NCBI GenBank assembly: GCA_018716285.1
Contig: DVKD01000022.1
Coordinates: forward strand, 1-44,109
Origin: Candidatus Merdivicinus faecavium
Lineage (GTDB): Bacteria > Bacillota > Clostridia > Oscillospirales > Ruminococcaceae
Direction of reading: 5' to 3'
DNA length: 44,109 bases
A program made the translations under genes and the position numbers. Below, one piece after another: positions 23,950 through 32,695 of the stretch. Below the pieces are notes generated by a model that saw only the letters and a program-made list of their open reading frames with translations, had not been told where the DNA came from and did not search any database. The first letter of the stretch is position 1. Each line of letters begins with the position of its first letter.

Positions 23950-25792
23950 AATCAAGGGACGCAAAGGAAAAACGGACGAGGTCATACGCCGCTTCCTCGC
24001 ACGGCTCGTCGCAGCCGGGCAGCGGGGCTTCCGGCTTGCCGTCGGGGACGTCGTCGAGGGTGGGCGACCGGCGGACCGGCCCGGTGCGCAGGGCAAAGCG
24101 GGAGATCTCATTGACCGCCTGCATGAAAGGCCAGCGCACAGACTCCCCGTCCTCCCCGCAGAGGGGCGCGCCGTTTACCGAGAGGGTGCAGCGGAAATCG
24201 GCGCAGTCGGCCTCCGCCGTGATGGAGAGCGGCTCCCCGGCGCGGTAGGAGGCGGCGGGCATTTCACAGACGGTGCGGGCGTAGAGCTTCCCGCCGGCGC
24301 GGAGGATGAGCCGGACAGCGGTCGCCCCCCTGGCGTCCAGCAGCTCGATGTACAGGCTCCCCCGCGTGTCCTGGTGCGGGACGATGGTGAAAGAAACGCG
24401 CAGCCGGGAAGCGGGCTTTAAGATCCGCTCGGCCTTACAGTAGTCATAGGGCTCCCGGTCGGACAGCCGGAGGACGGTCCCCTCCCCCGTTTGCGCGGGG
24501 CCGGCGGGCGCCCATTTGGGGGAATAGAGGTTCCAGGGGTCGAAGGCGCCGGGCGCGGAGAAATCCTCCTCGATTTCGGCGGCCTCCTCCTCCCCCAAAA
24601 TCGGGACAGGGATGCGGGCGATCCAGATGTCCTCCTTGTTGACCGAGTAGGCGATCCACAGGTCCCCGTCCGGCGGGGTGGGCAGCCCCTCGGAGATGCC
24701 GCGCATGTACTGCGGCCCCAGGTCCTTCCAGAAGCCCTCGAACCGCATGGGCGGGACCTCGCCGTGGACCAGCCGCATGTTGTCGAAATCCAGCCCGTCC
24801 TCCGAGGTGGTGACGCACAAAGGGTAGCGGTGCTGGGTCTCCAGCGTGGGGTCGTAGACCATCGCGCAGCGCCCGTCCGAGGTGCGGCAGCCCCAGACCT
24901 TCTGGCCGCTCATCACTAGCGAGGGGACGCGGGTGACCGGGCCCCAGGTCTTGCCGCCGTCGTCGCTGCGGGCGGCGAGGGAGTGCTTCCAGAGGCCGAT
25001 GACGGTATCTTCGTCCAGGTGGTACCAGCAGAAGGCCTCGTTTTTGCGGCCCTTTTTGGGGTGCTTGACGGTGATGAGGGGGCTTTCGTCCCCGTTTTCC
25101 TCAGCCCACTGCTGGACAGCCAGCCGGTCGGCGAGCAGCTCCTCGCAGGCGGCGGCAAAATCGGGGTCGGGGGACTGGGTGTAGATCGGGTATCCGAGCA
25201 GCGCGTCGGTCCAGCCGGCCTGGTAGCAGGGCAGGATGAAGTAGATCTCCCCCATCGACCCGTCGGGATAGAGCTCGCGGACGACCCGCCCGATGCCGCG
25301 CCGGTCCCACGGGGTCTGCCAGGGCTGCGGGCAGAAGCCGTAAAAGCCGAGGACGAGCATCTTCCCCTTGGAGGTATGGTAAAAACTCATCCGCTGGTGC
25401 ATGACGGCAAAGCTCTCCCCGTCAAAGACGCGCTCTTCCCCATCCCGGCTGCGGATGGTGCAGGCGGGGATGCGGTAGGGCGGGAAGGAGACGGCAAAAT
25501 CCTCCCAATGGACGCCGTCCGGCGAGGAGGCGAGGATGGACTGCCCGGCGCCGGTGTGCTCGTCCTTGGGGTTTACGAGGTACTGGACGTAGAACCGCCC
25601 CGCAAACCAGACCGGGTCGGCGGCGTGCTTGTAGGTGCAGGCGGTGCCGTCGTCCCATTCGGGGTGGGTGCGGTTGGCCCGGGCGATCTGGTAGCATTTG
25701 ACCCCGCGGGCCGGGAAAATCTGGCCGTGGTGGTAGTCGCAGTTGGGGTGGATGCCGCCGGTGTAGCGGGGCAGGCGGTTCATTTCTGGCAT
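23948..25792 (-). CDS. Sialidase-fold (BNR/Asp-box) glycosidase-like protein
   Basis: 614 residues. The first 420 look like a six-bladed propeller of the sialidase superfamily: paired blade strands WFAGRFYVQYLVNPKDEHTGAG, SILASSPDGVHWEDF and the Asp-box RSDDGGKTWGPV near residue 275, then TTSEDGLDFDNM and WIAYSVNKEDIWIARIPVP. The C-terminal 190 residues form a beta-sandwich of concanavalin type (FDPWNLYSPKWAP, RVSFTIVPHQDTRGSLYIELLDARG). There is no signal peptide, so a secreted neuraminidase role is unlikely; it is the type often labelled 'exo-alpha-sialidase' without proof. GGGAGGA precedes the ATG at 25792. It follows the DHHW gene by 13 bases and is last in the operon. Confidence 0.7.
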   Translation of the reverse strand: MPEMNRLPRYTGGIHPNCDYHHGQIFPARGVKCYQIARANRTHPEWDDGTACTYKHAADPVWFAGRFYVQYLVNPKDEHTGAGQSILASSPDGVHWEDFAVSFPPYRIPACTIRSRDGEERVFDGESFAVMHQRMSFYHTSKGKMLVLGFYGFCPQPWQTPWDRRGIGRVVRELYPDGSMGEIYFILPCYQAGWTDALLGYPIYTQSPDPDFAAACEELLADRLAVQQWAEENGDESPLITVKHPKKGRKNEAFCWYHLDEDTVIGLWKHSLAARSDDGGKTWGPVTRVPSLVMSGQKVWGCRTSDGRCAMVYDPTLETQHRYPLCVTTSEDGLDFDNMRLVHGEVPPMRFEGFWKDLGPQYMRGISEGLPTPPDGDLWIAYSVNKEDIWIARIPVPILGEEEAAEIEEDFSAPGAFDPWNLYSPKWAPAGPAQTGEGTVLRLSDREPYDYCKAERILKPASRLRVSFTIVPHQDTRGSLYIELLDARGATAVRLILRAGGKLYARTVCEMPAASYRAGEPLSITAEADCADFRCTLSVNGAPLCGEDGESVRWPFMQAVNEISRFALRTGPVRRSPTLDDVPDGKPEAPLPGCDEPCEEAAYDLVRFSFASLD

Positions 25793-25805
25793 GACGGATT
25801 CCTCC

Positions 25806-26969
25806 CTATTTTTCGAGGTTGACAAACTTGATGACGTCTTCTTCGGTGAAATTGCTCATGTTGTAGCAGAAGAGGGCCTGGCTGTACCGGTCGAGATCGA
25901 CGTAATTTTCAAAAGAGCTGCGCAGGTAGCGCAGGTCGACCAGGGTGATCTCGCTGTAGTGGAGGGCCAGGAAGGGCGCGAGGGAGTGGGAGTAGGAGTC
26001 CTTGAAGATGATGAGGCGGCTGTCGCCCGGCGCGTCGGTCTTGATGGTGATGATGGGCTGGTTCTGGCCCAGGAAGGTGGCGTACTTGTCCTTCTGGTCG
26101 AGATATTCCCGGAAATAGAGGCTGTCGTGGGAGGTCCATTCCCGGCCGTCAAAGATCGAGACCTCGGTGACGTTCGGCCCGGCGGGGTAGGAGTACAGGT
26201 CGATGGTGTCCGCCTCCACCCCGTCGTAGATGACCTTGCTGTAGGAGGAGCCGCGGAAGGAGTGGCTCGCGTGCTCCACATTGAAGAGGTCGATGGGCAC
26301 GGGGGTAAAGCCGAGCTGGCCGCTTAAGGCGCTGTAGCCGAGATAAGCCCCGCGGGAGGTCCAGTGGTGGTCCATGCGGTAGTAGACGCCGCTGTCCCGG
26401 TTGGCGGAGAGGGAGGAATAGACGTCGATCGTCGCGAGGCCGCTGACCTGGCTGTAAACCTGGTCGATGAGCGCCTTTTCGTCGAGGGTGGGCGCGCCGA
26501 TCGGCAGATCGCTGCGGTAAATCTCAGCCGCGGTGGGGATGAGCATGAGGTAGGTCGCACCGTCAAAACGGGCGGCGAACTCATTCATCGCCCGCACCGA
26601 GTTGGAGATCTTTTGGGTATCCGCCTCCCCGACCTTCTGCACCAGCCGGTCCGGGAGGATATAGACGCCGTTGACCTCCTTCTGCCCCATCGCGAGGAGC
26701 AGGCGGGTCTGCAAGCCGATCCAGGCGGAGCGGGCAGGAAAGGCGTCGGCGGCGTAATCCTCAAAGCCGGTCATAAAGCTCTTGTCCAGGATGGTGCTCA
26801 TGGAAAGGGTCGGGAACGGGGTACGCTCCTTGTTTTCATCCTCCAGAAAGACGGGCTTCGGGACGGCAAAAATGAGGATGGGGGTGAGAAAGATGGCAAG
26901 CAGGAAGACCGCCGCGGAAAGATGGGCGAGCTTGAACCTGCGTGGGTTTTTGTTGGGATTCTGTTCCAT
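25806..26969 (-). CDS. DHHW-family (AlgX/AlgJ-like) polysaccharide O-acetylation protein
   Basis: 387 residues with one N-terminal membrane helix (about 15-36) and an extracellular SGNH-like domain. The diagnostic motif is YYRMDHHWTSRGAYLGY, which supplies the Asp-His pair, and the serine block is FKDSYSHSLAPFLALHY. This is the DHHW family, related to AlgX/AlgJ. These proteins take acetyl groups delivered through an MBOAT partner and transfer them to an extracellular polysaccharide. The MBOAT gene is directly upstream, 12 bases away, and GGAGG precedes the ATG. The polymer is unknown; no glycan synthesis cluster is nearby. Confidence 0.9.
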   Translation of the reverse strand: MEQNPNKNPRRFKLAHLSAAVFLLAIFLTPILIFAVPKPVFLEDENKERTPFPTLSMSTILDKSFMTGFEDYAADAFPARSAWIGLQTRLLLAMGQKEVNGVYILPDRLVQKVGEADTQKISNSVRAMNEFAARFDGATYLMLIPTAAEIYRSDLPIGAPTLDEKALIDQVYSQVSGLATIDVYSSLSANRDSGVYYRMDHHWTSRGAYLGYSALSGQLGFTPVPIDLFNVEHASHSFRGSSYSKVIYDGVEADTIDLYSYPAGPNVTEVSIFDGREWTSHDSLYFREYLDQKDKYATFLGQNQPIITIKTDAPGDSRLIIFKDSYSHSLAPFLALHYSEITLVDLRYLRSSFENYVDLDRYSQALFCYNMSNFTEEDVIKFVNLEK

Positions 26970-26981
26970 GTCAGTGCCTCC

Positions 26982-28385
26982 TTAAAAGCGCAGATAGAGG
27001 AAGGGGTTGTAGGTGGAATTGACGAGGAAAGCGGTCGAGAGGATGATCGACAGCGCGATCCAGACGACCTTGAGCACTCCGCAGAACCGGGGGAAACGTT
27101 CATCCGCCCGGCGCAGGAGTGCGGTGATCCAGCTGCCCGAGGCGAGGATACACAGGATGAGCAGCAGGGCGAAGGTCGTGAACAGGTAGAGCGAGTTGGC
27201 CGTCCCAAAGCCCCCTGCGCCAGCCAGCGACTGGAAGAAGCGGCCGATCAGGGCAGGCGTCTCCATCTCAAAGAAGACCCAGCCGAAGACGACGAGGAGG
27301 AAGGCGTAGGCGTGCTGGAAAAAGGCGGGCAGCCGGTCGAGGTATTTGCGCAGGACGAATTTCTCGAGGATGAGCAGCAGCCCGAAATAGAGCCCCCAGA
27401 GGAGGAAGTTCCAGCTCGCGCCGTGCCAGAGGCCGGTCAGCATCCAGGTGATGAGGAGGTTGCGGATGGTCTTGACCGTCCCGCCGCGGTTGCCGCCCAG
27501 CGGGATGTAGACGTAGCTTTTAAACCAGGAGCTCAGGGTCATGTGCCAGCGCCGCCAGAAATCGGTGACCGATTTGGCGGTATAGGGGTGGTTGAAGTTT
27601 TCGGGGAAGGTGAAGCCGAGCATCCGCCCCATGCCGCGGGCCATATCCGAGTATCCGGAAAAGTCAAAATAGATCTGGAAGGTGAAGGCGAGGATCCCGA
27701 GCCACGCCGATGCGGCGGGGACGGTGCCGGCGAGGGCGGCCTCCTTGACGGTGGTCCAGAGGGGGCCGATGTTGTTGGCGATCAGCACCTTTTTGGCAAG
27801 GCCGACGGCGAAGAGGAAGGCGCCCTCCCCGATCTTTTCAAGCGTAATGGTGCGGTGCTCCATCTCGGCGGCGACGTCGTCATACCGGACAATGGGGCCG
27901 GCGACGAGCTGGGGGAACATGCTGACATAGGCGGCGTAGTTGATATAGTTGCGCTGCATGGTGGTGTCGCCGCGGTAGAGGTCGATGACATAGGACATGC
28001 TCTGGAAGGTGTAGAAGGAGATGCCGATGGGGAGAGGCAGCTCGGGGTTGAAGAGGTTTAAGCCCAGCAGGGCGTTGATATTTTCGATGAGGAAGGAGCT
28101 GTACTTGAAGACGGCCAGCAGCGACAGGTTGATGATGACCGAGGTGAGGAGAGCCGCCTTGCGGATTTTCGGATTGTCCTTATAGCGCTCCATCACCCGG
28201 CCGGCGGTGTAGTCGAGGAGGGTCGAGAAGAGCATGAGGAAGACGTAGACCGGCTCGCCCCAGGCGTAAAAAAGGAAGCCGGAGGCCATGAGGACAATAT
28301 TTTTGCGGTTTTTGGGAAAAAGGTAGTATAGCAGCAGGACGGCCGGCAGATAGGCGTATAAAAACGGGATGCTGGAAAAGACCAT
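26982..28385 (-). CDS. MBOAT-family acyltransferase (AlgI/DltB-like)
   Basis: 467 residues with about eleven membrane helices, starting MVFSSIPFLYAYLPAVLLLYYL as in AlgI-like proteins. The MBOAT core contains PIGISFYTFQSMSYVIDLYRG, SGYSDMARGMGRMLGF, NFNHPYTAKSVTDFWRRWHMTL with the first conserved histidine, and GLWHGASWNFLLWGLYFG with the catalytic histidine. It carries an acyl (acetyl) group across the membrane to a polysaccharide-modifying partner, here the DHHW protein just downstream. TAAGGAGA is the ribosome site, overlapping the stop of the Toprim gene, 11 bases upstream. Confidence 0.93.
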   Translation of the reverse strand: MVFSSIPFLYAYLPAVLLLYYLFPKNRKNIVLMASGFLFYAWGEPVYVFLMLFSTLLDYTAGRVMERYKDNPKIRKAALLTSVIINLSLLAVFKYSSFLIENINALLGLNLFNPELPLPIGISFYTFQSMSYVIDLYRGDTTMQRNYINYAAYVSMFPQLVAGPIVRYDDVAAEMEHRTITLEKIGEGAFLFAVGLAKKVLIANNIGPLWTTVKEAALAGTVPAASAWLGILAFTFQIYFDFSGYSDMARGMGRMLGFTFPENFNHPYTAKSVTDFWRRWHMTLSSWFKSYVYIPLGGNRGGTVKTIRNLLITWMLTGLWHGASWNFLLWGLYFGLLLILEKFVLRKYLDRLPAFFQHAYAFLLVVFGWVFFEMETPALIGRFFQSLAGAGGFGTANSLYLFTTFALLLILCILASGSWITALLRRADERFPRFCGVLKVVWIALSIILSTAFLVNSTYNPFLYLRF

Positions 28386-28396
28386 ACGGATTCTCC

Positions 28397-28993
28397 TTAA
28401 GGGTTTGATGTGGGGAAAAGGCGGGCAAGCAGGGAAAAGAATTCTTCCCGGCTGTAAAGGACGTTGACGGCGCCCAGGAGGGAATTTGTGCTCATCCGTT
28501 CCGGGAAGCCGAGGGCTTTTAAGAGGGCGGCGCGGCGGGCGGCGGCGTTGTCAGCGCCGGTCAGCCCCCAGAGGAAGAGGTCTCTTTTGGTGACCGGCTC
28601 GCGCGGGGGGGCTTCCTCCGTCCCGATCCCGGCCCTGCGGAAGGCCTCCTCGAGGATTTCGCGGCTCAGGCCCTCGACCCCGAGCTTGCCCTCCCTGGAG
28701 GGGGCGGCTTTGCGGCGTTCCTTGCCGTAGACGTCGGGGATGTAGACGTTGATAATTTTCCCGTCCCGGACAGCCGAGCGGATGTGGCTGCGGATCTTGA
28801 AGCCGGCGGCGTCCGAGTCGGTGAGGATGACGATGCCGGTCTTTTTGGCCAGCGCGCGGAGCATCTCGAGAAGCTCTTTGTTGCGGTAGATGCCGAAGCC
28901 GCCGGTCGGGATGATGGGGGCGTCGATGAGATTGGCGAGGGTAATTTTGTCGTACTTCCCCTCGACGATGATGGGCATATCGCAGTGCAGCAT
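28397..28993 (-). CDS. Toprim-domain ribonuclease M5-like protein (DUF4093)
   Basis: 198 residues. It begins MLHCDMPIIVEGKYDKITLANL, with the catalytic Glu of Toprim, then TGGFGIYRNKELLEMLRAL, GIVILTDSDAAGFKIRSHI (the DxD metal pair), NVYIPDVYGKERRKA and REGKLGVEGLSREILEEAFRRAG. This order is that of RNase M5, which matures 5S rRNA, with the C-terminal DUF4093 of clostridial members. The start is the ATG at 28993, which shares one base with the stop of holA and has GGGAGGG upstream; the longer frame would lie inside holA. A role in 5S rRNA maturation is inferred from the family. Confidence 0.82.
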   Translation of the reverse strand: MLHCDMPIIVEGKYDKITLANLIDAPIIPTGGFGIYRNKELLEMLRALAKKTGIVILTDSDAAGFKIRSHIRSAVRDGKIINVYIPDVYGKERRKAAPSREGKLGVEGLSREILEEAFRRAGIGTEEAPPREPVTKRDLFLWGLTGADNAAARRAALLKALGFPERMSTNSLLGAVNVLYSREEFFSLLARLFPTSNP

Positions 28994-30048
28994 CAGGCGT
29001 TCCCTCCCGTGATTTTGCCGAGCAGGGCGGCGACCGTCTGTTCTGCGGCGGCCTGGGCGTCGCAGCGGGTGGATTTGAGCTGGACGTCGGCGGCCGAAAG
29101 GACGGCGAGGCATTCCCGCAGGGTGACGACCGAGAGCTTGGCCGCGTCGCGGAAGGCGTTGCGGATGCGGAATTCCCTGCCGCGGTAGGCCGACGGGTAG
29201 AGGGCGGCGACGTCCTGCTCGGTTTTGGAGGCGAGGAGGGCGGCCTTGGCCCGGTAGAGGTCTAAGAAAGCGGCGTTTAGGGCCCCGAGGATGGCGAGCG
29301 GCTCCTCCCGCAGCAGAAAGAGGTCCTCGAGCACCGCAAAGGCGCGGGTCGCGTTTTTTTGCAGGAGGAATTTGCTCAGGTCAAAAACCGAGGCTTCGAG
29401 GCTCTTGTGGGTGACCAGTTCGATGTCGGCGCGGGTGATCTCGCCCTCGGAGCGGTAGGCGATGAGCTTGTCCAGCTCGGCGGAAAGCGTCTCGAGGGAG
29501 GAGCCGCACCGCTCGACGAGCAGGGAGGCGGCGGGCGTTTCGAGGGAAAGCCCCGCCTTCTGGGCGCGCGTTTTGAGGAATTTTACGAGGTCACTCTGGG
29601 TGCGGGGGGCAAATTCGGCGGTCACGCCGGTCTTGGCGGCGGCCTCGGCGAGCTTTTTGACCCGGCTCATCTTTTTGGGGTTTAAGTCGAAGGCGGAGAC
29701 ATAGATGAGGAAAACGGTGGTGGGATTCGGGTCCTTGACCATCGCGAGCAGCGACTCGAAGTCGTCCTTTTTCATCTTTTCGATGTTGGGGTTTGTGAGG
29801 AGGACGGCCTTGCGGGCAGCCATCAGGGGCATCCCCTCGGCGGCGACCTGAAGGGAGACCATGTCGAGCTCCCCCCCGTCGAATTTCTGGAGGTTGAAAG
29901 ACTCGGTCCCTTTGGGGACCGCTTTTTCGATAATCCGGTCGAGACAGGCGGCGGAGAGGTAGGTTTCCCTGCCGTAGAGGAAGTAGACCGGTGCAATCTC
30001 GTTTTGCCGCAGGCTTTTGGCGAGGGCCGTGTCGGTTAGGTAGGGCAT
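28993..30048 (-). CDS. holA: DNA polymerase III delta subunit
   Basis: 351 residues with the HolA plan: N-terminal PVYFLYGRETYLSAACLDRI in place of a P-loop, then AARKAVLLTNPNIEKMKKDDFESLLAM, VFLIYVSAFDLNPKKMSRVKKLAE, and the collar region VERCGSSLETLSAELDKLIAYR, ITRADIELVTHKSLEASVFDLSKFL, QNATRAFAVLEDLFLLREEPLAILG. It is the wrench of the clamp loader, which opens the beta clamp. AAAGGA lies seven bases before the ATG. It follows comEC after 24 bases, a common order in Firmicutes (comEC-holA). Confidence 0.93.
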   Translation of the reverse strand: MPYLTDTALAKSLRQNEIAPVYFLYGRETYLSAACLDRIIEKAVPKGTESFNLQKFDGGELDMVSLQVAAEGMPLMAARKAVLLTNPNIEKMKKDDFESLLAMVKDPNPTTVFLIYVSAFDLNPKKMSRVKKLAEAAAKTGVTAEFAPRTQSDLVKFLKTRAQKAGLSLETPAASLLVERCGSSLETLSAELDKLIAYRSEGEITRADIELVTHKSLEASVFDLSKFLLQKNATRAFAVLEDLFLLREEPLAILGALNAAFLDLYRAKAALLASKTEQDVAALYPSAYRGREFRIRNAFRDAAKLSVVTLRECLAVLSAADVQLKSTRCDAQAAAEQTVAALLGKITGGNA

Positions 30049-30072
30049 GGGACGTCCTTTCTAGCGGAAAAT

Positions 30073-32205
30073 CTAGCGGAAGAAATACCGGATGTCGGCG
30101 GCGAAGGATTCGCCGAAGAGCGGCTGACCCGCGAGCCAGTGGGGGCTGAACGGAAGCCGCATCGTTTCTATTATATCATACCAGCGGGGCGGAATACCAT
30201 CCTTTTCGGGAATTTCATCGTAAAAAATTACCAGGTCCCAGCCGCCTTCCGGCGCGGGCAGGCGGGACGACTGGAAGAGGATCCGCGCCCCGCCGCAGGA
30301 GACGCCGATGTCGGGATATTCCCGGCTGTTCGAGATAATCAGGATCCCCTCGCCCCAGAGGGAGTACCGCCCGGGGAGGAGCGGGAGCATCTCGGCGTCC
30401 GTATGGTCCGCAAGGGTCCGGTACCAGTTGCGGGTGCTTCCGGAATAGACCTGCGCCGGCGGGAATTCGGCGGCAAGGGCGGGCATCCCGCCCATCAGGC
30501 GCTGGGTCTCGGCCGGCGCGACGATGGCGTCGAGGGCGGCGACGCCGGAGGCGCGCAGGAAGGCGGCGGTCTTTTCCCCAACGCGGTCATTGCCGCCGCA
30601 TCCGATCACGACCGCCCGGCTGCCGCGGGAAAGGACGGCGCTCCCGCCCTCCCCGTAGGAGATAAGCGAAACGGAGAGCCGTTCCCTTCCCGTCAGGGCG
30701 GAAACCGCGCCGCCCGTCACGAGCAGGAAGAGGCCGAGCGATACCCCGAGGGCGATGTGGCGGGACTTCCCGTGAAAATGCCGGATGAGAAAAACAGCCG
30801 CCAGCATCCCGACGCCCCAGGCGAGGAACCATCCGGAGGCAAGGGGCAGGCTGCCCGAGACCGCCGCCATATTCTCAAGCAGGAAAAAGCAGCCCTGCAG
30901 CACCAGGTCGAGGGCCCGGGCCAGAAGCGCCCGCCCCGGGATGGGGAGAAGGATCAGCCAGCTCCCGCCGAGGATGGCCGGCATGAGCGGGACAAACAGC
31001 AGGTTCGGCAGCAGCGAGTTCCAGGGGAGGCTCCCGAACCAGAGAAAATAGACGGGCAGGCAGAAGAGATTGGCGGCGATCGTCACGCACCCGCCCGATA
31101 TTGCGGCGCGGAGGAGCCTGCTGCGGCGGAGCCCTTCGCGCGGGAGCCTTTCCATCATCCAGCGGCTCATGGCCGGGGCGGCGGAAAACATCCCGAAGGT
31201 GGCCGAAACCGACATCCAGAACCCGGTCCCCAGCGCCGCGCTCGGGTCAAAGACGCAGATGAGAAGCATCGCCCCGCCCAGCGCATTGCCCGGGGAGCTG
31301 TCGCGGCAGAGGGCGAAGGCGGCCAGGGAGAAGATGCTCATCACCCAGGCCCGGATTGCCGCGGCCCCCGCGCCGGTCAGCAGGACAAACCCGCCCGTCA
31401 GGACCGCGCAGAGGAAGAAGGAGAGCTTCCCCCGCCCGAACAGGCGGGAAAAGAGCAGCAGGCAGAGGTTTGTGAGGATCCCGATGTGCAGGCCGGAGAC
31501 CGAGAGGATGTGGGAGATCCCGAGGATAGAGAAGGCCCCCTCCAGCGAGGCGGGCAGCTCGCTCTGGTCGCCGAAAAAGAGGGCGGTCAGAAAGGCTGCG
31601 CTGTCCGGGGAGAAGTACCGCGCGAAGGTATAGCGGATTTCCCCGGAAATCCGGGCGGCGGTCCGGTGCGGGAGGGATGCCCGCGCAGTCAGCCGCATCT
31701 CCTCGCCCGAGGCAAAGCCCACGATCGCCGCGCCGCGGGCGAGCTGGGAGCGGGTGGGCGGATCCTCCGAGAGGGAGATTGTCCCCGAAAAGCGCTCCCC
31801 TTCCCCGTATTCGGCGGCGGAACCGGCGTACAGGAGGAGACGGGTGCCGCCGGGCAGGTCCCCGCCCTCGGTTTCGACGAGGTAGCTCGCGGTATCTCCC
31901 TCCCGCAGGTCGCGGATGTACCCGTGGATAAAGACCTCCCGCCCCGCGTACCCGGCGGTGTCCAGCATGGCAAACCGGCCGGCCGCCGAGACAGCCAGCG
32001 CGGCCGATATCGTGAGCAGCAGAAGAAACAGGCGGGAGCGAAGCTTGCCGCGCAGCGCAAAAAACGCCCCGGCGATGCAGGCCGCAGCCAGTACGGCTGC
32101 GCAGAGCACGAGGGCCGGGACGCTTAAGAAGGATGCCGCGAGCAGGGAGAGGGCGAAGGCCGTTCCGGCAAAGGCGAGCGGTTGGAGAAGCGGCCGGCTA
32201 TTCAT
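30073..32205 (-). CDS. comEC: ComEC/Rec2-type competence membrane protein
   Basis: About 710 residues. N-terminal helices and an OB-like DUF4131 region (EVFIHGYIRDLREGDTASYLVE) are followed by the competence domain: LFFGDQSELP, the hallmark LGISHILSVSGLHIGILTNL, and some eight membrane helices. The C-terminal metallo-beta-lactamase-like part begins at about residue 520 (LSVSLISYGEGGSAVLS), but where other ComEC proteins have the THxHxDH metal site, here it reads IVAPAETQRLMGG (about 560-572). It forms the DNA channel for uptake; the nuclease part looks inactive. The ATG at 32205 overlaps the stop of ilvN; a TTG ten codons earlier is a possible alternative. No good Shine-Dalgarno is seen, which suggests translational coupling. 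Confidence 0.9.
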   Translation of the reverse strand: MNSRPLLQPLAFAGTAFALSLLAASFLSVPALVLCAAVLAAACIAGAFFALRGKLRSRLFLLLLTISAALAVSAAGRFAMLDTAGYAGREVFIHGYIRDLREGDTASYLVETEGGDLPGGTRLLLYAGSAAEYGEGERFSGTISLSEDPPTRSQLARGAAIVGFASGEEMRLTARASLPHRTAARISGEIRYTFARYFSPDSAAFLTALFFGDQSELPASLEGAFSILGISHILSVSGLHIGILTNLCLLLFSRLFGRGKLSFFLCAVLTGGFVLLTGAGAAAIRAWVMSIFSLAAFALCRDSSPGNALGGAMLLICVFDPSAALGTGFWMSVSATFGMFSAAPAMSRWMMERLPREGLRRSRLLRAAISGGCVTIAANLFCLPVYFLWFGSLPWNSLLPNLLFVPLMPAILGGSWLILLPIPGRALLARALDLVLQGCFFLLENMAAVSGSLPLASGWFLAWGVGMLAAVFLIRHFHGKSRHIALGVSLGLFLLVTGGAVSALTGRERLSVSLISYGEGGSAVLSRGSRAVVIGCGGNDRVGEKTAAFLRASGVAALDAIVAPAETQRLMGGMPALAAEFPPAQVYSGSTRNWYRTLADHTDAEMLPLLPGRYSLWGEGILIISNSREYPDIGVSCGGARILFQSSRLPAPEGGWDLVIFYDEIPEKDGIPPRWYDIIETMRLPFSPHWLAGQPLFGESFAADIRYFFR

Positions 32206-32695
32206 CGAGGGAAAGGGGGTGCTGCCCCTTTTCAATGGCGGCGGCGCCCGTGCGGACGACCCGCTTGATGCCGTAGGTGCGGCAGAGCTCGAGGAAGTTC
32301 TCGACCCGGTCGGGGGTGTCGCAGTACTCGATGGTCATGGAGGAGCGGGTGATGTCGCAGACCTTGCCGCCCGCAAGGCGGGCAAGCTCGGCGATTTCGC
32401 CGCGGTTCTGGGCGGCGGCGTTCACCTTAATGAGCAGCAGCTCCCGGCTGATCAGCTCGTCGGGGGCGTATTCCTTGAGCTTGATGACGTCGATGAGCTT
32501 GTTTAGCTGCTTGTTGATCTGCTCCATCACATTGTCGCGGTCGTCGGCGACAATGGTGATGCAGGAGACGCCCGCCTCGGCGGTGGGGCCGACGGCGAGG
32601 CTCTCGATGTTGAAGCCGCGGCGTGCGAACAGCCCCGCCACCCGGGACAGGACGCCGGCGCGGTTCTCGACCAGGACCGAGATGGTGCGTTTCAT
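32198..32695 (-). CDS. ilvN: Acetolactate synthase small (regulatory) subunit
   Basis: 165 residues, the usual length. The N-terminal ACT domain is RTISVLVENRAGVLSRVAGLFARRGFNIESLAVG, followed by SCITIVADDRDNVMEQINKQLNKLIDVIKL, and the second domain by LLIKVNAAAQNRGEIAELARLAGGKVCDI. The ACT domain binds valine and so gives feedback inhibition of the catalytic subunit encoded upstream. Its ATG overlaps the stop of the small membrane ORF (ATGA). It forms the ilvB-orf-ilvN group within a longer operon. Confidence 0.95.
   Translation of the reverse strand: MKRTISVLVENRAGVLSRVAGLFARRGFNIESLAVGPTAEAGVSCITIVADDRDNVMEQINKQLNKLIDVIKLKEYAPDELISRELLLIKVNAAAQNRGEIAELARLAGGKVCDITRSSMTIEYCDTPDRVENFLELCRTYGIKRVVRTGAAAIEKGQHPLSLDE

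Noticed and set aside
23948-25792. Secreted neuraminidase
   Set aside because: No signal peptide or anchor, and only one clear Asp-box; the propeller fold alone does not prove sialidase activity.
30139-32127. Plus-strand open frame of 662 codons opposite comEC
   Set aside because: Shadow of comEC; composition is repetitive (PRA, EGG) and there is no start signal.
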